A DNA stretch of 64,000 bases. Source: Planctomycetota bacterium. GTDB lineage: Bacteria; Planctomycetota; SZUA-567; H5-PLA8. The DNA is taken from contig JAOSKN010000002.1 of NCBI GenBank assembly GCA_027493525.1, positions 786,288-850,287 on the forward strand, given 5' to 3'. A model generated the notes under the pieces. That model had not been told where the DNA came from. It saw only the letters and a list, made by a program, of their open reading frames with translations, and did no database searches. A program made the position numbers and the translations under genes. Within the stretch, counting starts at the first letter, position 1. The number at the start of each line of letters is the position of its first letter. Positions 10,925-19,023 of the stretch are shown here, piece after piece.

Positions 10925-10954
10925 GTGCCACGGGTCGGCGCAGCCGCCCCGTGC
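10925..10954. repeat. GTGCCACGGG hairpin repeat, copy 2
   Basis: Same hairpin element as at 4758 and 13430, located just after the macroglobulin terminator. Confidence 0.7.
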
Positions 10955-11023
10955 TGGGCGACCCTGTTTCAATTCCACGGGCTCAGTACGTGCTTCCGAA
11001 TCCTGAGCCTGCCATGCCTAACT

Positions 11024-11079
11024 GTTTGGCGTTTGGAATTTGGAACTTGTTTGGCTTCTTGGTTCTTGGGCACTTGGAA
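11024..11079. repeat. Heptamer tandem repeat, GTTTGGA/TTGGTTC type, copy 1
   Basis: Eight degenerate 7-base units in phase (GTTTGGC, GTTTGGA, ATTTGGA, ... TTGGTTC, TTGGGCA, CTTGGAA). It is closely matched by the array at 14764. It ends a few bases from the stop of the hydrolase gene on the opposite strand. Confidence 0.65.
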
Positions 11080-11094
11080 TGTGCCCGCCCCCGC

Positions 11095-12012
11095 CTACGC
11101 CAGCTCCGCCAGCCAGCGCGCGAGCGATTCGTTGACCGTCTCGTGGTGGGTGAAGAAGAAGGCGTGCCCGCCGCCGTCCACGCTGACCAGCTTCGCGCCG
11201 GGGATGGTGCGGGCCAGCTCCTCCGCGGCCGCGTGCGGCAGCACGAAATCCGACCGCCCGTGCGCGACGAAGGTGGGCACTTTCAGCGCCCGCGCCGCCT
11301 CGAGCTGCTCCTGCGTCGTGATCGCGCTCACCGCCCGGACGAGGTATCCGCGGCTGGCCACGTTGATCCCGTGAACCATGAATTGCCCTTCGTCGCCCTC
11401 GAACTTCGCGAAGAGCTTGGTCCGGCGCACGGCGAAGGTCGCGGCCCAGCGCACCAGCGGCGGCGGCAGCACGCGGACCAGATACCGCGCGAAATTCCGG
11501 TCGAACCACGACAGGTGCCGGCGGTGCCCGAAGGTCCCGAGCAGCGCCAGCCCGCGAATCGGAATCCGCCCGCGCGAGGCCACGTTCAGGCAGACCGCCC
11601 CGCCCATCGACATCCCCATCAGCACCACGCCGCCCGGCCGCTCGTGCAGCTTCCGCGCCTCGACGTAGGCCTCCACGTAGCGTGCGAAATGGCCCAGGCC
11701 TGCTTCGCCCGGCGCCGGGAGGTGCGGATGCTGCGGCGCGTGCAGGTCCGCCAGCGCGCCCAGCGGCAACTGCCGCAGCCAGGCCATCCCGTCGGTGCCC
11801 AGCCCCGGCACCAGCACGACCGCCGGCGCCTGCGGATCCACGTTCACGTACGGCGCGGCGGCGGGGCGCAGGACCTTCAGCGCGCCCAGCGCGCCCGGCA
11901 GCTTGACCTGCTCGGACCGCAGCAGCGCGGGGTCCAGCGCCGGCGCCGGCGCCAGGAGGCCGCGAACTTCGTCCTTCGAGGCGAGCGCGCCTTTGTCGAG
12001 CTTCTGAATCAT
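11095..12012 (-). CDS. Alpha/beta-hydrolase fold enzyme
   Basis: A 305-residue protein from ATG 12012 (GGAAGA just upstream; a GTG at 12036 would add eight residues). It shows the oxyanion region VVLVPGLGTDG (about 65-75), the nucleophile elbow GMSMGG (Ser135), the acid in HGRSDF (Asp255) and the catalytic His in GGGHAFFF (His283). The complete triad supports an active serine hydrolase (esterase, lipase or peptidase). The substrate cannot be told from sequence. It has no signal peptide and is probably cytoplasmic. It follows the glycosyltransferase gene in orientation, but a 240-base gap with a structured element lies between its own start and the end of that gene. Confidence 0.85.
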   Translation of the reverse strand: MIQKLDKGALASKDEVRGLLAPAPALDPALLRSEQVKLPGALGALKVLRPAAAPYVNVDPQAPAVVLVPGLGTDGMAWLRQLPLGALADLHAPQHPHLPAPGEAGLGHFARYVEAYVEARKLHERPGGVVLMGMSMGGAVCLNVASRGRIPIRGLALLGTFGHRRHLSWFDRNFARYLVRVLPPPLVRWAATFAVRRTKLFAKFEGDEGQFMVHGINVASRGYLVRAVSAITTQEQLEAARALKVPTFVAHGRSDFVLPHAAAEELARTIPGAKLVSVDGGGHAFFFTHHETVNESLARWLAELA

Positions 12013-12139
12013 GGATCTTCCCGGAAAGAAAACCACTTCTTAGGATCAAATTAAGCGTGATCCCAAGACTCAATTAACAAGAGATGGGCAAAGAGTCAAG
12101 ATTCCATGAGGAATAAGGATCCGCAAAATCCGTGCCGGT

Positions 12140-12246
12140 CCTTCACATAACCTTAGATCGCCGTTCGGGTGCGCCGGTGCAGGGACCGCCGATTTAACCT
12201 CCCGTCTGACGTGGAAAATCAGCCGCCGGCCGCTCCTTTATGTGAA
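12140..12246. ncRNA. Structured intergenic element bounded by CTTCACATAA inverted repeat
   Basis: A perfect 10-base inverted repeat (CTTCACATAA at about 12140, TTATGTGAAG at about 12237) encloses about 87 GC-rich bases with further pairing potential (GATTT/AAATC, CCGGCG segments). On the minus strand it would form part of the 5' leader of the alpha/beta hydrolase gene. I do not recognise a known riboswitch. A small structured RNA, a leader or a non-coding mobile element are all possible. Confidence 0.35.
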
Positions 12247-12255
12247 GCTGCGAGG

Positions 12256-13392
12256 CTACTTCGAATTCACGAACGCCAGCGCCTCGCGCGCGATCGCGAA
12301 TGCCGCCTCCGGTTTTCCCAGCCGCCGCGCGTTCTGTTTGATCCGCTCCAGCCGCTCCGGCTCCGACAGCAGCTTCCCGATCTTGTGCCCCAGCAGCGGC
12401 AGGTTGTTGACCTTGATCGCCGCGCCCTGCTCCAGCAGGTAATCGCTGTTCCGCGTCTCCTGCCCGGGGATCGGATTGAGGATGCACAGCGCCGCCCCGC
12501 GCGCCAGCACCTCGCTCGTCGTCAGCCCTCCGGGCTTGGAGACCACCACGTCGGCGACGGCCAGCAGCTCGTCCATCTGGTCCGTGAAGCCGAAGACCTT
12601 GGTGTCGTGGCGCGTGGGCGGCGCGATTCCGTCGAGTTCCTGCTTGAGTTTCTCGTTCCGCCCGCAGACGACGGCGACCTCCAGCGGGCGCTCCAGCGCC
12701 AGAAGCTGTTCGTAGACGTTCCGCACCGGGCCCACGCCGAAGCCGCCGGCCAGTTGCAGCACCAGCGGCCGCCGCCCGCGCAGGCCCAGCGACTTCAGGC
12801 ACGCCTCGCGCGGCTTGGGCCGGCTGAAGACCGGATGGATGGGGATGCCCGACGCCGTGATCCTCGCCGCGTCCACGCCCATGCTCGCCAGGTACGCCGC
12901 GCCCTCCTCGGTCGCCGTGAAGAAGCGCTCGCACGGCTCGTGGAACCAGAGCCGGTGCGTGTCGAAGTCCGTCGTCACCGTCCAGTGCGGCACGGGCCAG
13001 CGCCGCTTCTTCTTCCGGTCGGCGATCAGCTCCTGCGGCAGGAAGTGCGTGTTCAGGATCAGGTCCCACGGGCGGCTGTCGAGCAGCGCGGTGAACTTCT
13101 TGAGGTTCGCTTTCTGGATCAGCAGCCGCAGGCGGTCGCGCCGCGAATCGGCGTTCCGGCTGGGCCGGTCGAGCAGATCGTACAGGTACCCGATCATGTG
13201 CGGCGCGCGGTTGACCAGGTCCAGGTACGCCTTGCCGTAGAGCCGCCGGAAGGCCGCGTTGGTCAGCGTCAGCACGTCCACGTTCTCGACGTGGGCGCCC
13301 GGGGCCAGTTCCTTCAGCGCCAGTTCCAGCGCCTGCGCCGCGCGCACGTGCCCGGCCCCCACCGACGCGGACAGCACCAGGATATTCGGCAT
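12256..13392 (-). CDS. MGDG-synthase-like / GT28-type glycolipid glycosyltransferase
   Basis: A 378-residue protein, started at ATG 13392 because GGAGAACAGGC precedes it. The N-terminus ILVLSASVGAGHVRAAQAL is the signature of the MGDG synthase / UgtP / MurG superfamily (GT28). The C-terminal half has the nucleotide-sugar region DVVVSKPGGLTTSEVLARG, where the KPGG motif contacts the donor. Family members transfer sugars from UDP- or similar donors to diacylglycerol at the inner membrane. The acceptor here is inferred, not shown. Good match in length and motifs to the family (about 370-400 residues). Upstream lies a GTGCCACGGG hairpin repeat. Confidence 0.85.
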   Translation of the reverse strand: MPNILVLSASVGAGHVRAAQALELALKELAPGAHVENVDVLTLTNAAFRRLYGKAYLDLVNRAPHMIGYLYDLLDRPSRNADSRRDRLRLLIQKANLKKFTALLDSRPWDLILNTHFLPQELIADRKKKRRWPVPHWTVTTDFDTHRLWFHEPCERFFTATEEGAAYLASMGVDAARITASGIPIHPVFSRPKPREACLKSLGLRGRRPLVLQLAGGFGVGPVRNVYEQLLALERPLEVAVVCGRNEKLKQELDGIAPPTRHDTKVFGFTDQMDELLAVADVVVSKPGGLTTSEVLARGAALCILNPIPGQETRNSDYLLEQGAAIKVNNLPLLGHKIGKLLSEPERLERIKQNARRLGKPEAAFAIAREALAFVNSK

Positions 13393-13429
13393 GCCTGTTC
13401 TCCGAGCGGCGTCCCGCGCCATGGGCTCC

Positions 13430-13459
13430 GTGCCACGGGTCGGCGCAGCCGCCCCGTGC
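13430..13459. repeat. GTGCCACGGG hairpin repeat, copy 3
   Basis: Third copy of the hairpin element at 4758 and 10925, located upstream of the glycosyltransferase start. Confidence 0.7.
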
Positions 13460-13555
13460 CATGGGACTCGTGCTCCGCGCCGCGGACCTTGGCTAGTGGG
13501 CCTTCAAGTTTGAAGGCTCACTTGCCACGTTCCTTCCAGCGGGAGGCGCCGGCTC

Positions 13556-14251
13556 CTACTCCAGCCCCGCGCGCTTGCGGATCGCCTCGACGTCCAGCTT
13601 CCGGATGTACGTGATCAGATTCCCGAAGAGCGACTCGTGGTGCCCGTACCCGCCTTCCTTCAGTTCCTCGATCGCGTCCTCCTTGCTCCAGCCCTCCACG
13701 CAGACGCGGTAGAGCGCGCAGACGGTCCCGGTCCGGTCCGCGCCGTGCTTGCAATGCACCAGCACCGGCGCGCGTTCGGGGCGCGAGACGATCTGCAGGA
13801 AACGCACGATCTCCTTGTCCTCGGGATGGAACGGGTTGAAATAGATGTGCTCGTAGCCGAGCCCCGTCTCGCCGATCTCGTCGCGGTCGGAGTGGAACTG
13901 CCGCAGGTTCACGACCGTCTTCACGCCCAGGTCCTTCAGTTCCCGCATCCCTTCGGCCGACGGCTGCGCGCTGCGATAAAGCCCGTCCGAGACCTTATGG
14001 AAGTTGGGCACGCCGGGTTTCTCGAACGGCCTCGCCCAGCGCGGATTCCGGCCTTCCGGCTCCGGCTCCGGCTCCGGCTCCGGCCGCGCGGCCGCCGCGT
14101 CGCCTTCGTCGTCCCGGGTCGAGGCCGCCGCGCCGCCGTTTGAGCCGCCCTCCGCCGCGGGCGCGGTAACGCCGCCCTGCCGCCCCAAAACGTATCCCGC
14201 CAGGCCGGACAACGCCGCGACCGCCAGGAAGGGAAGGATGCGCCGGATCAC
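13556..14251 (-). CDS. Membrane-anchored dual-specificity/tyrosine phosphatase
   Basis: 231 residues. An N-terminal hydrophobic helix (about 4-23) followed by a low-complexity Glu/Pro stretch (about 56-66, coded by GGC-CGG-type repeats) suggests a tethered periplasmic enzyme. The catalytic domain begins at about residue 75. It contains the CX5R P-loop VHCKHGADRTG (Cys167, Arg173) typical of cysteine phosphatases of the dual-specificity/PTP type, plus a 'LYRSAQPSAEGMRELKDLGVKTVVNLR' region like that of DSP/Siw14-type phosphatases. It could dephosphorylate proteins or inositol phosphates. The Ser/Thr kinases elsewhere in the window are not adjacent, so no partner can be assigned. Confidence 0.85.
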   Translation of the reverse strand: MIRRILPFLAVAALSGLAGYVLGRQGGVTAPAAEGGSNGGAAASTRDDEGDAAAARPEPEPEPEPEGRNPRWARPFEKPGVPNFHKVSDGLYRSAQPSAEGMRELKDLGVKTVVNLRQFHSDRDEIGETGLGYEHIYFNPFHPEDKEIVRFLQIVSRPERAPVLVHCKHGADRTGTVCALYRVCVEGWSKEDAIEELKEGGYGHHESLFGNLITYIRKLDVEAIRKRAGLE

Positions 14252-14428
14252 GTATGCCGCTCTCCGTTCGATACCCCGCCGATCCTAGCGCCTGCGTTCG
14301 CTCCAAACAACGCCGAGCCGAGCCGCGGCCGAGATTCATCACGATGGCCCGGAGCACGCTGAGTGTGACCGCGAGAAGAGGCTGGGGGCAAGCCAAGCAG
14401 GCTTACCCAAGTCTTTTGTCATGGCTCT

Positions 14429-14515
14429 GTGCCGTTTCCCCTCCTCTCCGAGGAGGGGCAGGGGTGGTGACTGAAAAAATCGCGCGCAGCGCGATCCAAA
14501 TTCCGAAAGTAACTT
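14429..14515. repeat. CCCCTCCTC hairpin repeat, copy 1
   Basis: CCCCTCCTC-TCC-GAGGAGGGG is a perfect 9-pair hairpin, followed by a conserved stretch (CAGGGGTGGTGACTGAAAA ... GCGATCCAAATTCCGAAAG). The same 85 bases recur at 21681-21767 with few changes. Confidence 0.75.
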
Positions 14516-14519
14516 AAGC

Positions 14520-14679
14520 GTGCGTCCCAAAACCGGATCGCGAGGCGGCTTCGGAGCGCCGGGCAAGCGAGGCGAGGCGGCCGAACGAGCCATATTGGGA
14601 CGAGCATCCGGCGAGGAGGCCAACGACGCATCGCGAAGCCCGCCGCCCGAAGACGGCTGCGAGACGTTTTAGGACGCAC
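14520..14679. repeat. 160-base element with 14-base terminal inverted repeats
   Basis: GTGCGTCCCAAAAC at 14520 pairs with GTTTTAGGACGCAC at 14666 (one mismatch). The interior is GC-rich and non-coding. The size and ends fit a miniature inverted-repeat element, but no target duplication is clear. Confidence 0.45.
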
Positions 14680-14763
14680 TCTAAGCTAAGTAAGACCGCC
14701 TAGCCTCTGGCGCGGCGCTAATCGATGAGCCTTGTAGGTTCAATGCCTTGTGCGGTGCATTGC

Positions 14764-14819
14764 TGTTTGCAGTTTGGAAATTGGAATTTGCCTGGTTCTT
14801 GGATCTTGGGCACTTGGAA
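14764..14819. repeat. Heptamer tandem repeat, GTTTGGA/TTGGTTC type, copy 2
   Basis: Eight degenerate 7-base units matching the array at 11024 in order and ending with the same TTGGGCACTTGGAAT. Like that copy it sits at the 3' end of a minus-strand gene. Confidence 0.65.
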
Positions 14820-14858
14820 TTTGTTTGCAGCCCTGCCGCGCAGGATCGCTGTGGTGAC

Positions 14859-15695
14859 CTATCGCAGCACCCAGCGCTCCACCGCCTCCGCCACCGCGTC
14901 GTGCTCGCAGTCGGCCGCGGTGACGGCGTCGGCGGCGGCGCGAACGGGTTCGGCCGCGTTCGCCACCGCCACGCCCCAGCCGGCGGCGGCGAGCATCGGC
15001 GCGTCGTTGTAGCTGTCGCCCACCGCCAGCGTCCGCGCCATGGGCACGCCCAGCGACTCGGCCAGCCCGCGCAGGCCCGCGCCTTTATTCACCTCCGGAT
15101 GCAGGAACTCCAGGTACTCCGGATCGGTCCGCGTGACCGTCGCACGCTTTGCGTATTGAGGCTCCAGCTCCGCCATCAGCGCCTCGCGCACCGCGGGCTC
15201 CGCGATGAAAAGGACCTTGTACGGCGCGCGGTCCCAGTGGTCCTCCATGCGCTCGACGAAGCGGTACGGGCTGCCGGTGCGCTTCTGATAAAACTCGACC
15301 CAGCGCCGCAGCGCGGGGTCCGGCTCGCAGTACACGAACTCGTCGAGGTAGTAGTTGAGCTGCACGCGGCGGCGCTTGGCGAAGGCGACCAGCTCCCGCG
15401 CCACGTCCAGCGGCATGGTCCGCTCGAAGAGCCGCCGCCGCCCGTTCGCGCGCAGGTCGCTCGCCGCCGCGCCGTTGTACGCGATCAGGTAGGCGTCGCC
15501 GTCCAGCAGCTTCGCCGCGTGCTCCATCGCCGGCGTCATGCGCCCGCTGTTGAGCACGAGCTTCACGCCCGCCGCCGCCGCGGCCTTCAGCGCCTCCCGC
15601 GTCCGCGCCCCGATCGTGTTGTCCCGGCGCAGCAGCGTGCCGTCGAGGTCCAGCGCCAGCAGTTCGACGCGCTCGGGAGCGGTGCGCGAGGCCAT
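14859..15695 (-). CDS. Cof-type HAD-IIB phosphatase
   Basis: 278 residues. Motif I is ALDLDGTLLRRDN near residue 15 (nucleophile DXD). Motif II is LVLNSGRM at about residue 50. A C2B cap region (about 85-190) carries the PYRFVERMEDH stretch. Motifs III/IV are TLAVGDSYNDAPMLAAAG near residue 220. This is the standard layout of the Cof family, cytoplasmic Mg-dependent phosphatases acting on sugar phosphates, flavin or pyridoxal phosphates. The substrate is not predictable. Length is typical (about 270). Confidence 0.9.
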   Translation of the reverse strand: MASRTAPERVELLALDLDGTLLRRDNTIGARTREALKAAAAAGVKLVLNSGRMTPAMEHAAKLLDGDAYLIAYNGAAASDLRANGRRRLFERTMPLDVARELVAFAKRRRVQLNYYLDEFVYCEPDPALRRWVEFYQKRTGSPYRFVERMEDHWDRAPYKVLFIAEPAVREALMAELEPQYAKRATVTRTDPEYLEFLHPEVNKGAGLRGLAESLGVPMARTLAVGDSYNDAPMLAAAGWGVAVANAAEPVRAAADAVTAADCEHDAVAEAVERWVLR

Positions 15696-15734
15696 GCGCG
15701 TGTTCTACGCGCGGCAGGGGGAGGGGAAAGGACA

Positions 15735-15776
15735 AACAGTGAACAGTGAACAGTGAACAGTGAACAGTGAACGGTG
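15735..15776. repeat. Heptamer tandem repeat (AACAGTG)6
   Basis: Six head-to-tail copies of AACAGTG (the last reads AACGGTG), in the short gap between the HAD gene and the sulfatase gene. Confidence 0.85.
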
Positions 15777-15857
15777 TACTCTAAGAGCCAATCCATTTGA
15801 CGCCGCGCGCCCATTGCATTGTGATTAGCATAATACAAACGCCCCGGAGAACGCCCC

Positions 15858-17393
15858 GTGAACGTCATCGTCATCCTCTGCGACACCCTGCGCCGCGACC
15901 ACTGCGGGCCCTACCACCGCGGCCGCCCGCTCAACGCCTGCTGGAGCGACGAGCAGCCCGGCTGGGTCGTCCCGACCCCCAACCTGGACCGCCTCGCCGC
16001 GCGCGGCACCGTCTTCGAGAACTGCTGGTGCGGCTCCACCCCCTGCATGCCCGCGCGCCGCGACATCTACACCGGCCGTTACGAGTTCCTCGAACGCGGC
16101 TGGGGGCCGCTGGAGGACGACGACCTCGACCTGCCCCGCCAGGTCTCCGGCCCGCCCAACCGCTCGCTCCAGCATGCCCGCGAGCAGGGCTACGGCGTCA
16201 GTTACCTCGTCACCGACCACTTCCATCTCTGGGAGCAGGGCAGCGGCAACTACCACATGGGCTACAGCGGCTTCGAGTTCCTCCGCGGGCACGAGTCCGA
16301 CGCCTGGTACACCCACCCGCTCGGCAAGGACTTCTTCTGCACCGGCCGCGAGCGCGGCGCCAAGACCGAGCGCCAGTGGCGCAACGTCCACCATCTTCGC
16401 CGCGGCGATCCGCTGGGCAGGAAGGAAGGCCACGAGGAAGACTGGTTCTGCGCGCGGGTCTTCGAAACCGCCTCGCGCTGGCTCGAGCACAACCACGGGC
16501 TTCACGAGAACTACTACCTGCACCTCGACTGCTTCGATCCCCACGAGCCCTGGGATCCGCCCGAGTACCTGCTCAAAAAGTACGATCCGCGCGGCTACAA
16601 CCTGAATGAAGAATGGGTCGGCAGTTCCGGCGGCTACGCGCCCTGGCGCGAGACGATGAACGAGTCCCAGTTACTCCACACCCGGGCGCGCTACGCGGCC
16701 ATGGTCGAACTCACCGACCGCTGGCTCGGCCGGCTCCTCGATACCCTCGACCGCCTGGACGCCTGGAAGGACACCCTCGTCGTCTTCACCACCGATCACG
16801 GCACCTTCAACGGCGACCACGGGCGCATGGGCAAGCTCCAGACCCACGAGCACGACGCCAAGGCGCACATCCCCTTCGTCGCCTGCCATCCCCAGTTCGG
16901 CCACGGCGAGCGCCGCGAGCAGCTCGTCCAGCTCGTGGACCTCTACCCGACCGTCCTCGCCGCCGCGGGCCGGCCCATCCCCGAGCGCCGCCACGGCGTG
17001 AACCTCCTGCCGCTCTTCCAGGACGCCAAGGCCCCGACCCGCGACTACGCCCTCGCGGGCATGTTCGGCAAGAGCGTGACCCTCACCGACGGCCGCTGGG
17101 TCCTCCACCAGTCCCCGGTTGCCGGGAACCAGCCCCTCTTCTGGCACGGGCACCATATGGCCAAGTTCATCGGCTACGACCTGGGAACCTTCGCGGACGG
17201 GCGCAGGGAGGTCTCCGGCTTCCCCGCCTGGAAGACCCCGACCTGGCTTTCGGACCGGGAGCGCGACCCCAACGAGCGCGTCAATCTGGCCGACCGGGAG
17301 CCGGAGACCCTCAAGCGCATGCAGGGCGCGCTGGCCCGGAAGCTGAAGGAACTCGACGCCCCCGCCTGGCAGTTCCAGCGCCTGGGCCTGTAG
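15858..17393 (+). CDS. Type I sulfatase
   Basis: 511 residues. The N-terminal strand VIVILCDTLRRDHCG carries the first metal-binding Asp (Asp9). The sulfatase signature CMPAR (Cys63-x-Pro-x-Arg67) has the cysteine that is converted to formylglycine by a maturing enzyme. Further metal ligands lie in TTDHGTFNGDHGRMGK (about residue 315). The C-terminal end is the usual small subdomain. No clear signal peptide is present, so it may be cytoplasmic, unlike many planctomycete sulfatases. It hydrolyses sulfate esters of unknown origin, plausibly sulfated polysaccharide fragments. The ATG start lies 10 bases after GGAGAACGCC. Confidence 0.9.
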   Translation: MNVIVILCDTLRRDHCGPYHRGRPLNACWSDEQPGWVVPTPNLDRLAARGTVFENCWCGSTPCMPARRDIYTGRYEFLERGWGPLEDDDLDLPRQVSGPPNRSLQHAREQGYGVSYLVTDHFHLWEQGSGNYHMGYSGFEFLRGHESDAWYTHPLGKDFFCTGRERGAKTERQWRNVHHLRRGDPLGRKEGHEEDWFCARVFETASRWLEHNHGLHENYYLHLDCFDPHEPWDPPEYLLKKYDPRGYNLNEEWVGSSGGYAPWRETMNESQLLHTRARYAAMVELTDRWLGRLLDTLDRLDAWKDTLVVFTTDHGTFNGDHGRMGKLQTHEHDAKAHIPFVACHPQFGHGERREQLVQLVDLYPTVLAAAGRPIPERRHGVNLLPLFQDAKAPTRDYALAGMFGKSVTLTDGRWVLHQSPVAGNQPLFWHGHHMAKFIGYDLGTFADGRREVSGFPAWKTPTWLSDRERDPNERVNLADREPETLKRMQGALARKLKELDAPAWQFQRLGL

Positions 17394-17463
17394 TCGGGTT
17401 CTGGGTTCTGGAGGCTGGGCTGGGAGGTCGCCTGGATCCGAAGGCGTGCCACAAGCCTTGGCC

Positions 17464-17500
17464 AGTGCACCACGGTGCATCTTTTTTCGGCCTCGTGGAC
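17464..17500 (+). repeat. Hairpin/T-tract repeat, unit 1
   Basis: TGCAC-CACG-GTGCA followed by TCTTTTTT and CGGCCTCGTGGAC. The 5-base stem is identical in units 1-4, while the four loop bases differ. Confidence 0.75.
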
Positions 17501-17570
17501 AGGGTCTATTATGGAGTCCGGCGCGAGGTACAGCCCTCCAGCATTCAGGCCACGGACCTCGATACCCGCG

Positions 17571-17606
17571 TTGCACACCTGTGCATCTTTTTTCGGGCTC
17601 GTAGAC
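17571..17606 (+). repeat. Hairpin/T-tract repeat, unit 2
   Basis: TGCAC-ACCT-GTGCA followed by TCTTTTTT and CGGGCTCGTAGAC. It starts 107 bases after unit 1. Confidence 0.75.
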
Positions 17607-17642
17607 GAACCCCAATACCAATCTATAGGGAGTCTGAGGGGT

Positions 17643-17680
17643 AGTGCACAACCGTGCAACATTTTTAAGGCCTCATGGAC
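17643..17680 (+). repeat. Hairpin/T-tract repeat, unit 3
   Basis: TGCAC-AACC-GTGCA followed by ACATTTTT and AAGGCCTCATGGAC. It starts 72 bases after unit 2. Confidence 0.75.
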
Positions 17681-17749
17681 AAGCGCGAAGGCCGGTCCAG
17701 CTACGAACTTCAACTCCCAGAACCCAGCCCCCGGAACCCGAAACCCGTA

Positions 17750-17786
17750 CTGCACACCAGTGCATCTTTTTTAAGGTCTCGTAGAC
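17750..17786 (+). repeat. Hairpin/T-tract repeat, unit 4
   Basis: TGCAC-ACCA-GTGCA followed by TCTTTTTT and AAGGTCTCGTAGAC. It starts 107 bases after unit 3 and ends just before the small gene downstream of hemC. Confidence 0.75.
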
Positions 17787-17812
17787 TGGAAGAAGAGGTT
17801 CATCGGACCCGC

Positions 17813-18034
17813 TCAGGGCAGGTCGAGCTTCATCTGCTGGCCGCTATCGATGCATTGAAAGACGTTGCCGCCGACGGGGTTCAACATCTCGCCCTTAGGC
17901 GTGCGCACGGCGAGGACGTCCTGGGCGCGTGGCTTGCCGCCGGCTTTGCCCATCGCCATGGCGATGACGCGGACGCGCTGTCCCGTCTTGATCCAGGTGC
18001 CTTCCACTTCGACTTCATGGGTTTCGTCGGACAT
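17813..18034 (-). CDS. Small hypothetical protein downstream of hemC
   Basis: 73 residues from ATG 18034, chosen because GGGAGG precedes it. The sequence (MSDETHEVEVEGTWIKTGQRVRVIAMAM ...) looks like a compact beta-rich domain without signal peptide, cysteine motif or membrane segment. It lies 33 bases after the hemC stop and in the same direction, so miaA, hemC and this gene probably form one transcript. No family recognised. Confidence 0.6.
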   Translation of the reverse strand: MSDETHEVEVEGTWIKTGQRVRVIAMAMGKAGGKPRAQDVLAVRTPKGEMLNPVGGNVFQCIDSGQQMKLDLP

Positions 18035-18067
18035 GCCGCCTCCCTTCTCGGGGTGTGGCAGCACACC

Positions 18068-19023
18068 CTAGTCCGATACACGGGCGGAGGCAAGACGGGA
18101 GAGGACTTTTTTCCCCTCGTTGCTGTGGCGAATGCGTCTCGCGGCCTGGCGGCCGAGGCGGCGGGCCTCGACGGGTTGGCCGGTAACCTTGGCGCGCGCG
18201 GCGAGGGAGCCGTCGGGGAGGGCGAGCACCGCCTGAAGGGTCAGCCGCCCGTCGCGCCCGATCCGCCCGCAGGCCCCCAGCGGCAGGTGGCAGCCTCCGC
18301 CCAGCGCGGCCAGGCACGCGCGCTCGGCCTCCACGCACGCGGCGGCCTTGGGGTCGTGCAGCGCCGCCAGCAGCCTGCGCGTGCGCCGGTCGGCGGCGCG
18401 GCATTCCAGCCCCAGCGCGCCCTGTCCGGGCGCGGGGAGCATCACGGCCAGCGGCAGGACTTCCGCGTCCCGTTCGGGCCGCCCCAGCCGCTTCAGCCCC
18501 GCGCGGGCCAGGATCGTGCCGGCGTACGCGCCCTCCGCGACCTTGCGCAGGCGCGTCTCGACGTTTCCGCGGATCTCCGCGAAGCGCAGGCGCGGGTACT
18601 TCAGGGCCAGTTGCGCGCGCCGCCGCGGCGAGCCGCTCCCGATCACCGCCCCGTCCGGCAGTTCCCGCAGGCGCTTCCCGCCGCGGAGCACCGCCACGTC
18701 GCGGACATCCTCGCGTTGGCTCACCGCCGCCAGCACGAGCCCCTTCGGCTGCGCGGTGGGCAGATCCTGAGGCTGTGGACGGCGAAGTCGGCGGTCCCGC
18801 CGAGCAGCGCGCGCTCCAGCTCCTTCACGAAGACCCCCGCGCCGCCGAAGGTCTTGAGCGCCGTCGTCCGGTCGCGGTCCCCGGCCGTGGAAAGCTCGAC
18901 CAGTTCCACGCGCAGCCCGCGGTGCGCGCGCTCCAGGGCGCGCGCCACGGCGCGGGACTGCGTCAGGGCCAGCGCGCTGGCGCGCGTGGCGAGGCGCAGC
19001 GTGACGGCGGGCGTGGCGGGAAT
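18068..19023 (-). CDS. hemC: Hydroxymethylbilane synthase (porphobilinogen deaminase), frameshifted
   Basis: HemC joins four porphobilinogens into hydroxymethylbilane in tetrapyrrole synthesis. The N-terminal part (TLRLATRASALALTQSRAV ... FGGAGVFVKELERALL ... DFAVHSL) and the C-terminal part (LAAVSQRED ... GSGSPRRRAQL ... LPAPGQGALGLECR ... GGGCHLPLGA, with the cofactor-binding Cys) lie in two frames. They join perfectly if one A is restored at about 18745, turning SLRICPP into SLKDLPTAQPKGLVLAAV. The joined product would be about 318 residues, normal for HemC. No ATG, GTG or TTG suits the start; an ATT at 19023 sits 7 bases after AAGGAG. It follows miaA by 44 bases. hemD is not adjacent. Confidence 0.85.

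Larger units (their letters stand above)
14252..14858. other. 600-base repeat-rich gap without a gene
   Basis: Between the phosphatase start and the HAD gene end there is no convincing coding frame. The gap holds a CCCCTCCTC hairpin repeat (14429-14515), a segment with 14-base terminal inverted repeats (14520-14679), the word CTAAGCTAAG (also at about 21657 and 58599) and a heptamer array (14764-14819). Confidence 0.6.
17394..17812. other. Gene-free region carrying four hairpin/T-tract repeats
   Basis: No gene is supported in these 420 bases. They begin with a two-unit GGTTCTG heptamer repeat and contain four copies of a 35-40-base unit described separately, plus a degenerate CCCAGAACCC/CCCGGAACCC heptamer stretch near 17715-17748. 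Confidence 0.6.

Noticed and set aside
17464..17786. CRISPR array
   Set aside because: Repeat units diverge, spacing is unequal (107, 72, 107) and no cas gene is near.
17464..17786. Ordinary intrinsic terminators of the sulfatase gene
   Set aside because: Stems are only five pairs, and four copies with conserved tails are not needed for one gene; termination by one of them is still possible.
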